From: Gammaproteobacteria bacterium
GTDB taxonomy: Bacteria; Pseudomonadota; Gammaproteobacteria; Pseudomonadales; Pseudohongiellaceae
Length of the DNA stretch: 64,000 nt
Direction of reading: 5' to 3'
Assembly: GCA_009922595.1 (NCBI GenBank)
Contig: RFVC01000002.1
Coordinates: forward strand, 1 to 64,000
Part shown: positions 28,188 through 37,899 of the stretch, piece by piece
Layout: each line of letters starts with the position of its first letter
How positions within the stretch are numbered: the stretch's first letter is position 1
Notes under the pieces: generated by a model
What the model saw: the letters and a program-made list of their open reading frames with translations, nothing else
What the model was told of the DNA's origin: nothing
Databases searched by the model: none
Position numbers and translations under genes: made by a program

Positions 28188-29636
28188 ATGAAAAGCTTGT
28201 CTTTCCCGCTGACAATTCCCACAGTACTTAAACCGGCAGTGACACTATTCCTAGTCACTACTTTTCTTGTTGCCTGCGCGAGCAATCCAACCGGCGGGGC
28301 CAACTTTGTACTCATGTCCGAAAATGCCGAGATTGAAAAAGGCAGGGAGCTGCATGAGGAAATGCTTCAGCAGAACCCAATCTACCAAGATGGTGAATTA
28401 CAGGCCTATGTCGACCGGATTGGCAAAAAAATGGCTGCCGTCTCTCATAGGCCTGAACTGGATTATGTTTTTACAATAATAGACAGCCCGGACATTAATG
28501 CATTCGCGCTCCCGGGCGGGTACGTCTATATCAATCGCGGACTGATGACATACCTGAATTCCGAGGCACAGCTAGCCGCCGTGCTGGGTCATGAAATTGG
28601 TCACATCACGGCACGGCATGCCGTCAGACAGCAGACTGCATCAAGAACCGCTAACGCGGCTTCCATTGCCCTTATCTTTGCAACCGGTGTGGACATGCGT
28701 GAAACAACCAGCCTCATCAGCGGCGCCCTGATCAGCGGCTACGGCCGTGAAATGGAACTGGAAGCTGACAGTCTGGGCGCCGAGTACCTGTTCAATGCAG
28801 GTTATGACCCGAATGCCATGGTAGAGGTAATCGAGGTTCTGAAAAACCACGAAGACTTTACCAAGAGAACATCAAACAGGACGGCAGTCGCCTACCACGG
28901 GCTCTTTGCCTCTCACCCCAGGAACGATACCAGACTGAAAGAAGTAGTTGGCAAGGCCGGCACTTTATCGGAACAGCAGTCAGGCTCTGAAGACCCCTCC
29001 CTATTCCGTGATCAGATGACAGGCCTTATTATTGGTCCGAGCCCTCAAAATGCTGCAGGGGGTGACCAGCGCAACCGTTATTACCAGAACCTTTTCAACT
29101 ACACCCTGATTTTCCCGGAGGGCTGGGCTAGGCAGGAAACAACAACGACTGTCACTGGTACCAGCATGGACCAGGCAAGTCATATCAGGGTCGAGGGTCG
29201 GCGTCTGCAGCAAGCCAAAGAAGCGCGTCTGTATATACGTGAGGACCTGGGTATACCCGACCTGCGGCAATCAGAGCCACTATCCCAGTTTGGCTTGGCA
29301 GGCTTCACTGGTATTAATCCCGCCAACAATGAACGTATCGCCGTACTCTATTATGGCCCTCGTGCTTTCGTGATCTCGGGAAAGGCCAGTGAGGAATTTC
29401 CTGACGACACTCTGATGGAGTCAATTCGCAGCTTCAGGCCTATTGCTCGAAATGAAACGCTCTTTGCAAACCCTGTGCAGATTACCTACATCCAGGCAGA
29501 CGGCAGAGTGACCTATGCGGATCTTGCAAGACAGTCACGCCTTCCTGAACACCAGGAAGACATGCTTCGACTGCTCAATGGCGACTATCCTTTTGGCGAA
29601 CCCGATGAGGGTGAGTGGATAAAAATAGCAAACTAA
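28188..29636 (+). CDS. M48-family metallopeptidase lipoprotein (BepA/LoiP-like)
   Basis: A 482-residue zinc endopeptidase. The signal ends LVAC (C30), so it is a lipoprotein facing the periplasm. The zinc site is H135-E-I-G-H139, with the third ligand in MELEADSLGAEY (about 190). The upstream INAFALPGGYVYINRGLM is the typical M48 substrate-strand motif. Family members BepA, LoiP and YcaL degrade or help to assemble outer-membrane proteins. The C-terminal 200 residues are not TPRs as in BepA but a beta-rich region of unknown role. It is the last gene of the same-strand run and could provide quality control for the cluster. Confidence 0.93.
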   Translation: MKSLSFPLTIPTVLKPAVTLFLVTTFLVACASNPTGGANFVLMSENAEIEKGRELHEEMLQQNPIYQDGELQAYVDRIGKKMAAVSHRPELDYVFTIIDSPDINAFALPGGYVYINRGLMTYLNSEAQLAAVLGHEIGHITARHAVRQQTASRTANAASIALIFATGVDMRETTSLISGALISGYGREMELEADSLGAEYLFNAGYDPNAMVEVIEVLKNHEDFTKRTSNRTAVAYHGLFASHPRNDTRLKEVVGKAGTLSEQQSGSEDPSLFRDQMTGLIIGPSPQNAAGGDQRNRYYQNLFNYTLIFPEGWARQETTTTVTGTSMDQASHIRVEGRRLQQAKEARLYIREDLGIPDLRQSEPLSQFGLAGFTGINPANNERIAVLYYGPRAFVISGKASEEFPDDTLMESIRSFRPIARNETLFANPVQITYIQADGRVTYADLARQSRLPEHQEDMLRLLNGDYPFGEPDEGEWIKIAN

Positions 29637-29853
29637 CCTGCAGCTATTCAGACAGCCAACTGAGAAATTAAGTTTGCCTCCATTTACCGAACCCCTATTC
29701 CTATTGGGTCCTTATTTGACCGCTCCTCAGTGCTAAGACTCAATAAGTATTGCACCTGCGATAGGGCTGATATTAACCTGAGCCAAAAGCGGCCATGATT
29801 CAAAAGTGCAGGGAGCCATGCTACCTTTGTTGATGAACAGGAACTGAGTTTCT

Positions 29854-30156
29854 ATGCCAAAACGACTGCACGAGTGCCCTCATTGTCATGAAAAACAAAT
29901 TTCCACTTGCCAGAAACTGTTTTCCGTATCTTTCTCTCCTGCTATTTGCCCCGCGTGCAAGCAGGAAAGCAATATGCCTATCATCCAGGGGCTCATGTCT
30001 TTGACAGCCTGGATAACACTGACATGGGTCTTCATTGGCCTGTCGATCATGGCAGGAATGTCTTTTTTCCTGCTGGGCACCATTCCTGCCTTCATTGTGT
30101 GCATTGACAAGTTCATCCTGCAGTCTCCTCTCGTAATCAAGGAAGTTCAGCAGTAG
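29854..30156 (+). CDS. Small zinc-ribbon membrane protein
   Basis: A 100-residue protein with a zinc ribbon at the N-terminus (C8-x2-C11 and C32-x2-C35) and two hydrophobic helices at about 47-66 and 69-90. It likely lies in the inner membrane with the ribbon in the cytoplasm. No function is known to me. It is 19 nt upstream of ubiX and probably shares its transcript. Confidence 0.72.
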   Translation: MPKRLHECPHCHEKQISTCQKLFSVSFSPAICPACKQESNMPIIQGLMSLTAWITLTWVFIGLSIMAGMSFFLLGTIPAFIVCIDKFILQSPLVIKEVQQ

Positions 30157-30175
30157 ACCATCAAGGATTTAACGA

Positions 30176-30784
30176 ATGAGTAAAGAAGCGCGACCAAGAA
30201 TTATCGTCGGCATTAGTGGTGCTTCCGGTATTGTTTACGGCATAGAAACACTGAAGGCACTGCGTGAGCTGGATATAGAAACCCATCTCGTGGTGAGCAA
30301 GTCTGCACTGGTCACACTGAGCCAGGAAACTGACATGAAACCTAGTGAGTTAATATCCCTGGCCGATCACCATTACACCAACGCGGATATCGGGGCCGCC
30401 ATCTCCAGCGGCAGTTTTCAGACTATGGGAATGCTGGTCGCTCCCTGCTCTATCAAGACCATGTCGGAGATAACCACGGGCGTGACATCCTCACTGCTCA
30501 GCCGCGCCGCCGATGTCGTGTTGAAGGAACGCCGGCGACTTGTCCTCATGGTAAGAGAAACACCATTGCATGCCGGCCATCTTGAAAGCATGCTGAGGGT
30601 CACCAATATGGGGGCAATAGTTAATCCGCCGGTACCGGCGTTTTACACGCACCCGAAAAGCATAGAAGACATGGTGAGTCAGACAGTAGGGAGGGTTCTT
30701 GATTTGTTTGACCTGGCAACAGGTCGGGTAAAGCGATGGGCTGGCAACCAGCCCAGGCAGCAGGACAGGAAACTTGTTAAATAG
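30176..30784 (+). CDS. ubiX: Flavin prenyltransferase UbiX
   Basis: UbiX (202 aa) attaches a dimethylallyl group to FMN to make the prenyl-FMN cofactor used by the decarboxylase UbiD in ubiquinone synthesis. The N-terminal FMN site GISGASGIVYG, a central APCSIKTMSEI stretch, ERRRLVLMVRETPLH with the catalytic arginine/glutamate, and GAIVNPPVPAFY are all present. Length is normal. ubiD is not in the window, but ubiA, another ubiquinone gene, is at 48.3 kb. Confidence 0.95.
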   Translation: MSKEARPRIIVGISGASGIVYGIETLKALRELDIETHLVVSKSALVTLSQETDMKPSELISLADHHYTNADIGAAISSGSFQTMGMLVAPCSIKTMSEITTGVTSSLLSRAADVVLKERRRLVLMVRETPLHAGHLESMLRVTNMGAIVNPPVPAFYTHPKSIEDMVSQTVGRVLDLFDLATGRVKRWAGNQPRQQDRKLVK

Positions 30785-30810
30785 ATTCCCTTGCCTTGAG
30801 AGAAAGCCTC

Positions 30811-30966
30811 TTACTTGATCTTGGCTTCCGTATAGATGACGTGCTTGCGGACAACTGGATCAAATTTCTTGATCTCCATCTTGTCCGGCATATTGCGCTT
30901 GTTCTTTTCTGTGGTATAGAAGTGCCCAGTACCTGCACTTGAAACCAACCTGATTTTTTCTCTCAT
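30811..30966 (-). CDS. rpmG: 50S ribosomal protein L33
   Basis: A 51-residue ribosomal protein read from ATG at 30966 to TAA at 30811: it begins [19 protein letters not shown] and contains [19 protein letters not shown]. This is the zinc-free form of L33, without CxxC. It is too short to be caught by ordinary length filters but is unmistakable. It follows rpmB on the same strand, 36 nt away, as in most gammaproteobacteria. Confidence 0.97.
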   Translation of the reverse strand: MREKIRLVSSAGTGHFYTTEKNKRNMPDKMEIKKFDPVVRKHVIYTEAKIK

Positions 30967-31002
30967 GATTCTTGTCTCTTTAAATTAAGTGAGCTGCGAA
31001 GC

Positions 31003-31239
31003 TTAAACCTTCACACCGCGGGCACGCATATCGCTCAGCACCTGGTCGATGCCCAGCTTGTCGATAATGCGCATGCCTTTGCTAGAAAGACGCAGCTTGA
31101 CGAAGCGATTTTCTGATTCAACCCAGAAACGGTGTGTGTGCAGGTTTGGACAGAAACGGCGCTTGGTTTTATTATTGGCGTGAGAAACATTATTGCCAGT
31201 AACAGGTTTTTTGCCGGTAACCATGCATTCTCTGGACAT
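31003..31239 (-). CDS. rpmB: 50S ribosomal protein L28
   Basis: A 78-residue large-subunit ribosomal protein with the conserved [20 protein letters not shown] start and [20 protein letters not shown] core. It forms the rpmB-rpmG operon. The region upstream, between rpmB and the divergent coaBC, holds a relic of radC, which is the usual neighbour here. Confidence 0.97.
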   Translation of the reverse strand: MSRECMVTGKKPVTGNNVSHANNKTKRRFCPNLHTHRFWVESENRFVKLRLSSKGMRIIDKLGIDQVLSDMRARGVKV

Positions 31240-31424
31240 TGTAAAGCCTCGTAATATCTATTGTCTGGGCATAAAATCGACCGATTTAGCACCCTGATCA
31301 AAATTCGGTCAAAAAAGAGCGCGTAATATATCGAAACTGCTGATCGAGTTCAAGGAAATATCGGTATCCGAGGCCATTCAAATACCAGGAAATTCTGCTG
31401 GAAGTTCAAGCATTTACTGCCCGA

Positions 31425-31634
31425 TCAGGCCATGCTTTCAGACTCCCTATATATAAGCCCTCTCTCAGACAGCGAAGTAACGATGCCCTCTCTCGTGATG
31501 AGATAGTCCAAAGTACAAATATCTATGCTCTCAAGAGGCTGTTTTAGCCTGCCCGTGATTCCAAAATCAGCCAGTCTGAAACTATCATCATTACTGCTCC
31601 TAAACCGGCCTAAGTCATTGACATATAATTGAAT
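31425..31634 (-). pseudogene. radC: radC C-terminal relic
   Basis: The minus-strand frame 31634-31425, closed upstream by TAA (31635-31637) and downstream by TGA (31425-31427), encodes ITGRLKQPLESIDICTLDYL, then ITREGIVTSLSERGLIY. This matches the C-terminal end of RadC (IT-x-RL-x6-L-x-x-VDI-x-x-LDHLI, then SL-x-ERGL). The preceding HNHPSG metal motif is eroded to FRSSNDDSFRLADFG, and the N-terminal two thirds are missing. The relic lies between rpmB and coaBC on the strand and at the place where radC is found in E. coli and Pseudomonas. There is no usable start. It is a dead remnant, not a functional gene. Confidence 0.82.
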
Positions 31635-31744
31635 TTAGACCGTCTTGCTGATAGGCTTTGCCGTCCCTTAAACAGGCCGCAGCCTCTTTTTCTGGTCATC
31701 TTAACTATAGACCAGGCTTTAAAAATTACCCGGATTATTCCTTC

Positions 31745-32938
31745 ATGCTTAGTCTTTCTAACAAACAGGTCATTCTCGGAGTAACCGGCGGTATTGCAGC
31801 TTACAAATCCGCCGAATTATGCCGCCAGTTGATCAAGGCCAACGTAGAAGTCAGAGTGGTAATGACTCCTTCTGCGACAGAGTTTGTCACCCCCCTAACC
31901 TTTCAGGCCCTCTCCGGAAATCGCGTGCATACAGAGCTGCTGGATGAGGAGGTCGAGGCCGCAATGGGGCATATCGAACTGGCCCGGTGGGCTGACCTGA
32001 TCCTGGTGGCGCCCGCCAGTGCCAATTTCATAGCAAGGCTGGCCCAGGGCAGAGCGGAGGATTTGCTCTCAACACTTTGCTTGGCCACCGATGCACTCAT
32101 CGCTGTAGCGCCCGCTATGAACCAGGGTATGTGGCACAATGAGGGCACACAAAAAAACCTGAAGCTGGTTGAAGAAAAAGGGATTACCGTGCTTGGACCA
32201 GCATTAGGTGAGCAAGCATGTGGTGATGTGGGACTGGGCAGAATGCTTGAGCCTCATGAGATAGTGTCACAAGCCGCTGATCTATTTGAAACCGGTGAGC
32301 TCTCAGGGGTGAATGTCACCATCACGGCTGGCCCCACACGCGAAGCTATAGATCCGGTTCGTTACATAAGCAACCGCAGCTCAGGAAAAATGGGGTATGC
32401 GCTTGCTAGGGCAGCCATGGAAGCAGGCGCCAATGTAGTGCTGATCAGCGGCCCGGTTGCGCTAGAGCCGCCGCCCCGGGTAAAAGTGGTGAGCGTTGAA
32501 AACGCCCGGCAGATGCTGGATGCCAGCCAGGAGTCACAGGGGGATATTTTTATTAGTGTAGCCGCCGTGGCGGATTACCGTCCTGAAAAACCCGAGGATA
32601 ACAAGATCAAGAAAAACCACGACAGCATGGATCTGAGGCTGGTCAAGAATCCAGACATACTCGCCACGCTTTCCCTTTCAAATAACAGGCCATTCTGCGT
32701 TGGCTTCGCAGCAGAAACTGAAAACATAGAGGAATATGCTTGCAAGAAACTCAAGGAAAAGAATCTTGACCTGATTTTTGCCAATAACGCCACGGCAACC
32801 ATCAATAGTGAATCCGCCCAGTTGACAGCGTACTGGGATGGGGGGCAAGGAACCTTTGCCGAGAACACCAAAGGCGCTCTGGCCAGGGACATGATCAGCC
32901 TGATTGCCAACCACTACAGGCAAAACGCCGGTCACTGA
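31745..32938 (+). CDS. coaBC: Bifunctional phosphopantothenoylcysteine decarboxylase/phosphopantothenate-cysteine ligase
   Basis: CoaBC (397 aa) performs two successive steps of coenzyme A synthesis. The flavin-dependent CoaC half shows VILGVTGGIAAYK and the PAMNQGMW substrate loop; the CoaB half shows ITAGPTREAIDPVRYISNRSSGKMG and AAVADYRP. ATG at 31745 is chosen because it starts just before the first beta strand; a frame from a TTG at 31658 adds an implausible leader. The usual downstream neighbour dut is missing, and an algC relic begins right after the stop. Confidence 0.96.
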   Translation: MLSLSNKQVILGVTGGIAAYKSAELCRQLIKANVEVRVVMTPSATEFVTPLTFQALSGNRVHTELLDEEVEAAMGHIELARWADLILVAPASANFIARLAQGRAEDLLSTLCLATDALIAVAPAMNQGMWHNEGTQKNLKLVEEKGITVLGPALGEQACGDVGLGRMLEPHEIVSQAADLFETGELSGVNVTITAGPTREAIDPVRYISNRSSGKMGYALARAAMEAGANVVLISGPVALEPPPRVKVVSVENARQMLDASQESQGDIFISVAAVADYRPEKPEDNKIKKNHDSMDLRLVKNPDILATLSLSNNRPFCVGFAAETENIEEYACKKLKEKNLDLIFANNATATINSESAQLTAYWDGGQGTFAENTKGALARDMISLIANHYRQNAGH

Positions 32939-32944
32939 GTACCC

Positions 32945-33088
32945 ACACAAATCTTTCGCGCCTATGGCATCAGAGGAATTGTCGGAGAAGGCCTTTACGC
33001 CTATATCGTCCAGCTGATAGGCAAATCTGTCGCCAGCCAATCGATTGTTTTAGGGGGGTCTATTCTCGTGGTCGAAGATGCTTATTAA
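32945..33088 (+). pseudogene. algC: algC (phosphomannomutase/phosphoglucomutase) N-terminal relic
   Basis: The 47 codons after the coaBC stop read TQIFRAYGIRGIVGEGLYAY, then IVQLIGKSVASQS, ending at TAA 33086-33088. This matches the N-terminus of AlgC (IFRAYDIRGVVG, then a helix with IGRAIGS). The remaining 400 or so codons with the active-site serine are gone. In Pseudomonas the order is coaBC-dut-algC-argB; here dut is absent and only this stub lies between coaBC and argB. The relic is in the same frame as coaBC, separated by its TGA and two codons. It is non-functional. Confidence 0.8.
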
Positions 33089-33109
33089 CCGGGCCCTCCA
33101 AAATTTCTC

Positions 33110-33138
33110 TTGGGCTTGGGCTACAGGTGCCCTATAAT
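33110..33138 (+). promoter_or_regulatory. Promoter for argB
   Basis: TTGGGC (33110-33115), a 17-bp spacer and TATAAT (33133-33138) form a good sigma-70 pattern 52 nt before the argB ATG. It follows the algC relic directly, so argB seems to have its own promoter after the loss of its former upstream neighbours. Confidence 0.6.
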
Positions 33139-33160
33139 TCCGGTTCCATTTTGTTAGTAA

Positions 33161-34090
<930 letters not shown>

Positions 34091-34095
34091 TAGCC

Positions 34096-34704
34096 ATGGC
34101 TCGAGAAAAAGGCGCAAAAAAAGAAGCAATCCTCAGGGCGCTCGCCCAGATGTTGGAAAATAATCCTGGCGGCAGGATTACAACGGCGACACTGGCTTCA
34201 GAGGTGGGCGTATCCGAAGCCGCACTCTACCGCCACTTTCCTAGTAAAGCTCGGATGTTTGAAGGGCTGATTGAATTCATGGAAGAAACCCTTTTTTCCA
34301 GAATTACCCGAATTCTTGCGGAGGGATCCACGGCGCTTGTGCAGTGTGAAAAAATTCTCTTCCTAGTTCTGACATTTGCCGAACGCAACCCGGGCATAAG
34401 CCGCGTATTGAACGGTGACGCTCTTGTTGGTGAAACAGAACGGCTGCGTGACCGTGCCAGCCAGATTTACAACAGGCTGGATACCCAGTTAAAACAGGTA
34501 TTCCGGGAAGCCGAGGCAAAGGAAGGGATTCGCACACGACTGACCCCCGGCGAAACCTCCAACCTGCTTCTGACATTTGTTGAAGGGAAAATCAGCCAGT
34601 ACGTTCGTACAGATTTTTTCCAGAAACCCACTGACATCTGGGCAGAGCAGTGGCCGTTCCTGAACCAGGATCTCTTTCGCCGCCCAGGCTCAGAAATAAT
34701 TTAA
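34096..34704 (+). CDS. slmA: Nucleoid occlusion factor SlmA
   Basis: A TetR-family DNA-binding protein (202 aa) that blocks FtsZ ring formation over the chromosome when bound to SBS sites. The helix-turn-helix is TTATLASEVGVSEAALYRHF, near residues 33-52, and the rest (MFEGLIEFMEETLFSRI, FAERNPGISRVL) matches SlmA rather than a ligand-responsive TetR repressor. The size matches E. coli SlmA (198 aa). In E. coli slmA follows dut near pyrE; the same neighbourhood is kept here. Confidence 0.94.
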   Translation: MAREKGAKKEAILRALAQMLENNPGGRITTATLASEVGVSEAALYRHFPSKARMFEGLIEFMEETLFSRITRILAEGSTALVQCEKILFLVLTFAERNPGISRVLNGDALVGETERLRDRASQIYNRLDTQLKQVFREAEAKEGIRTRLTPGETSNLLLTFVEGKISQYVRTDFFQKPTDIWAEQWPFLNQDLFRRPGSEII

Positions 34705-34727
34705 CTTAATTTAAGGACCGGCAGCGC

Positions 34728-35375
34728 TTATATACCATATTCTGCCTGGTAGGCTTTCATCTGCGGAAGAAAAGGCTGCATTGTCTGATCTTCGTTTTGT
34801 TCCAGATAATCAATTATCTGCTGTAGATTAATGATGCTTATCACCGGAATCGAAAATTCTTTTTCTATTTCCTGTATGGCAGAGAGTTCGCCCTGCCCCT
34901 TTTCCTGCCTGTCCATTGCAACTACCACGCCTGCAGGTTCAGCATCGGCCGCTGCAATTATTTCCATAGTCTCGCGAATCGCAGTTCCGGCTGTGATAAC
35001 GTCATCAATAATAAGCACTCGGTTTTGCAGTGGAGAGCCAACAATACTGCCCCCCTCTCCATGATCCTTAGCTTCCTTGCGATTAAAACACCACGAAATG
35101 TCCTGCTTGAATTCCCTTGAAAAAGCAATTGAAGCAGCTGATGCCAGCGGAATACCTTTATAGGCAGGGCCAAAGATAACGTCGTATTCCACGCCGGAAT
35201 CGTAGATAGCATTGGCATAACAGGTGCCAAGAATATCCAGAGCGGCACCTGTGTTGAACAAACCGGCGTTAAAGAAATACGGACTTTTTCTGCCCGACTT
35301 TAGAGTGAAATCACCAAATTTAAGAATCTTGTTAGTGGTGACATAGTTTAAAAAGGCTTGCTGGAATTCCTGCAT
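34728..35375 (-). CDS. pyrE: Orotate phosphoribosyltransferase
   Basis: PyrE (215 aa) joins orotate to PRPP to form OMP in pyrimidine synthesis. The PRPP-binding loop [13 protein letters not shown] is near residue 120, and the N-terminal [20 protein letters not shown] and [11 protein letters not shown] are family hallmarks. It is convergent with slmA and follows rph on the minus strand after 42 nt. The rph-pyrE order is the classical one, and pyrE attenuation in E. coli depends on rph translation; I did not identify a UTP-sensing attenuator here. Confidence 0.97.
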   Translation of the reverse strand: MQEFQQAFLNYVTTNKILKFGDFTLKSGRKSPYFFNAGLFNTGAALDILGTCYANAIYDSGVEYDVIFGPAYKGIPLASAASIAFSREFKQDISWCFNRKEAKDHGEGGSIVGSPLQNRVLIIDDVITAGTAIRETMEIIAAADAEPAGVVVAMDRQEKGQGELSAIQEIEKEFSIPVISIINLQQIIDYLEQNEDQTMQPFLPQMKAYQAEYGI

Positions 35376-35417
35376 AAAATGTTTCCGTTATTTAGTTTGC
35401 CTGTCTGGTGTTAACTC

Positions 35418-36155
35418 TCAGGGCGCAAGGTGACCCAGGCTTTCCCTCTGAACTGCAAACAGCTGTTCACCACCATGGCGAGCAAGATCAATCATGGCGT
35501 TGAGATCATCAATACTAAAATCGCCGTCTTCGCCCGTGCCCTGTATTTCTATAAAACCACCACTGTCAGTCATGACGACATTCATATCCGTTTCTGCCGA
35601 AGAGTCTTCAATATAATCTAAGTCAAGCACCGGCTGTCCCTGGTATATGCCAACTGACACAGAGGCGATCATTTGCTTAAGAGGGTTTTCGCTTACAAAC
35701 GAATTGTTAAGCATGTAATGCACAGCATCCACCAGTGCAACGCAGGCACCGGTAATGGATGCCGTCCGGGTTCCACCGTCGGCCTGGATAACATCACAGT
35801 CGATCTTGATCGTGTTTTCTCCAAGTTTTTTCATGTCCACCGCTGCACGCAGTGAGCGCCCTATGAGCCGCTGAATTTCCTGGGTCCTGCCGCTTTGCTT
35901 ACCGCGGGCTGACTCCCTGTCCATTCTTGAGCTTGTGGAGCGAGGCAGCATTCCGTATTCAGCTGTCACCCAGCCCTGCCCCTTACCCTTAAGAAATCTT
36001 GGCACACTGTCTTCGACAGAGGCAGTACAAACAACCTGGGTATCACCAAATTCGACCAGAACGGAACCCTCTGCGTGACGGGTAAAGTGACGGGTAATGG
36101 AGATGTTGCGCAGATCTTCTGACTGTCTGCCACTTGGCCTATGTGTTGCTGACAT
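35418..36155 (-). CDS. rph: Ribonuclease PH
   Basis: RNase PH (245 aa) is a phosphate-dependent 3' exoribonuclease that trims tRNA precursors. The N-terminal [20 protein letters not shown], the central [18 protein letters not shown] and the [19 protein letters not shown] phosphate-site segment are diagnostic. The size is as expected. It is divergent from yicC, with about 118 bp between them that must hold both promoters. Confidence 0.97.
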   Translation of the reverse strand: MSATHRPSGRQSEDLRNISITRHFTRHAEGSVLVEFGDTQVVCTASVEDSVPRFLKGKGQGWVTAEYGMLPRSTSSRMDRESARGKQSGRTQEIQRLIGRSLRAAVDMKKLGENTIKIDCDVIQADGGTRTASITGACVALVDAVHYMLNNSFVSENPLKQMIASVSVGIYQGQPVLDLDYIEDSSAETDMNVVMTDSGGFIEIQGTGEDGDFSIDDLNAMIDLARHGGEQLFAVQRESLGHLAP

Positions 36156-36273
36156 TAATTCCTCTTATATCTGAAAAAATAGGTGTCTCTAAAACTGGGC
36201 GCTAATTTTATTATGAAAACCAAATCCGCTATAGTTCAATCCCACTTTATTTGCAGCCAAGCAACACCAACTT

Positions 36274-37137
36274 ATGACAAGCAGTATGACCGCATTTGCC
36301 CGAAAGCAAGCAGATTTTCCCTGGGGCACTCTGGTGTGGGAAATCCGCTCTGTAAATCACCGCTACCTGGAACCGGCCTTCCGACTGCCCGAGCAGTTCA
36401 GGTCAGTTGAAACAGCCCTACGTGATGTGCTGCGCAGCAGCCTGAGCCGCGGCAAAATTGAAGCACAGCTCAAGTTTTTGCCTGACCTTTCAGAAGCCGG
36501 CAAAATTCAAGTGAATGAAGCCCTTCTTGAACAGCTCAACCATACCATCCAGAAAGTAGCAAATGCCTCTTCAGCATCTATGCCAAGCTCACTGGATATC
36601 CTGAAATGGCCCGGCATCATTCAGGAGCAGGAACAGGAGTCTAAAGTAATCGAGGAAGCATCTCTATCCCTGTTCAGGAATACCGTTCAGCTGCTCAAGG
36701 AGCACCGAGACAGGGAAGGCGCAGAATTGGAAAAAACGATTGAGGGACGCCTAGCAGCGATTACCAACATAGTTAACGACATTCGCGAAGCACTGCCTGA
36801 TATTTTGGAAAGACAGAAACAGCGGCTGCAGGAGCAGGTCGCCGAGCTGACCAGCGAGGTGGATCCTGAACGTCTGGAGCAAGAACTGGTTTTGATTATG
36901 CAGAAAGCCGATATTTTTGAGGAAATTGATCGCCTTGATGCCCACGTTAAAGAAATCAGACATGTCCTATCTCGCAATGAGCCTATCGGCCGTCGGCTCG
37001 ACTTCCTAATGCAGGAACTGAACCGAGAAGCCAATACGATCTGCTCAAAGTCCGTTGTGACTGAAACCACTCTTAATGCCGTTGAATTAAAAGTACTAAT
37101 CGAGCAGATGCGCGAGCAGATACAGAACATCGAGTAA
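36274..37137 (+). CDS. yicC: YicC-family endoribonuclease
   Basis: A 287-residue YicC protein, a conserved RNase that in E. coli affects small RNA turnover such as RyhB. The start MTSSMTAFARKQADFPWGTLVWEIRSVNHRYL is the family N-terminus, and the C-terminus with GRRLDFLMQELNREANTICSK is the DUF1732 signature. It lies 18 nt before gmk and divergent from rph, a conserved arrangement in gammaproteobacteria. Confidence 0.95.
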   Translation: MTSSMTAFARKQADFPWGTLVWEIRSVNHRYLEPAFRLPEQFRSVETALRDVLRSSLSRGKIEAQLKFLPDLSEAGKIQVNEALLEQLNHTIQKVANASSASMPSSLDILKWPGIIQEQEQESKVIEEASLSLFRNTVQLLKEHRDREGAELEKTIEGRLAAITNIVNDIREALPDILERQKQRLQEQVAELTSEVDPERLEQELVLIMQKADIFEEIDRLDAHVKEIRHVLSRNEPIGRRLDFLMQELNREANTICSKSVVTETTLNAVELKVLIEQMREQIQNIE

Positions 37138-37155
37138 GGGCATAGACAACAACTT

Positions 37156-37785
37156 ATGGCTCGCGGCAGACTCATTCTTGTTTCAGCCCCATCGGGGGCA
37201 GGCAAAACCAGCCTAGTCAATGCGCTGCTTGAAAATGCAGCTGAATCAGGTTCGAAGCTTTGTGTTTCTGTATCTCACACCACTCGGCCGAAGAGACCCG
37301 TTGAAGTTGACGGCAACAACTACCACTTTGTCAGTGAAGCACACTTCAAATCGCTGCAGGACACTGACACTTTCCTGGAGTATGCAGAAGTTTTCGGAAA
37401 TTTTTACGGCACATCCCGGCACTGGGTTGAAGAACAGCTGGAAAGTGGCTGGGATGTGATCCTGGAAATCGACTGGCAGGGTGCAGAGCAGGTTAAATCC
37501 CTGGTAGAGGGTGCCATCAGTATATTTATTCTACCCCCCTCCCTGAAGGCCCTTCGTGAACGCCTTACCAACCGGGGCCAGGATGATGAGGCGGTCATCA
37601 ACAAGCGCATGGCTGAAGCCGTCAGCGAAATCTCTCATCATGACCTGGCAGATTACTTCATTATCAACGAGCATTTTGACCAGGCACTTCAGGAACTAGA
37701 GACCATTATTCAGTGCAGCCGCCTCGGCATCCCCTATGATCAGCCAGACTGCAGTGAGCTGCTGGAAAACCTGGTTAATGGCTGA
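37156..37785 (+). CDS. gmk: Guanylate kinase
   Basis: Gmk (209 aa) converts GMP to GDP with ATP. P-loop SAPSGAGKTSLV lies near residue 10, and SHTTRPKRPVEVDGNNYHFV carries GMP-binding arginines. The lid includes LTNRGQDDEAVINKRM. Length is normal. It stands upstream of rpoZ and spoT; gmk, rpoZ and spoT form the conserved stringent-response neighbourhood, and GMP kinase is itself a ppGpp target in some bacteria. Confidence 0.97.
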   Translation: MARGRLILVSAPSGAGKTSLVNALLENAAESGSKLCVSVSHTTRPKRPVEVDGNNYHFVSEAHFKSLQDTDTFLEYAEVFGNFYGTSRHWVEEQLESGWDVILEIDWQGAEQVKSLVEGAISIFILPPSLKALRERLTNRGQDDEAVINKRMAEAVSEISHHDLADYFIINEHFDQALQELETIIQCSRLGIPYDQPDCSELLENLVNG

Positions 37786-37796
37786 GTTTTTGTCCC

Positions 37797-37826
37797 TTGC
37801 CACTGGTCTGCTGCCTCCCTTATAAT
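37797..37826 (+). promoter_or_regulatory. Promoter for rpoZ
   Basis: TTGCCA (37797-37802), an 18-bp spacer and TATAAT (37821-37826) lie upstream of rpoZ, 73 nt before the ATG. Five of six -35 bases and all -10 bases match the sigma-70 consensus. Confidence 0.65.
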
Positions 37827-37899
37827 GCCGTCCCCCGGTCACAATGGGCATTACAGGCCGGTCCTAACTTGTTAAAAATACTCAGGAATCACGAATCCC

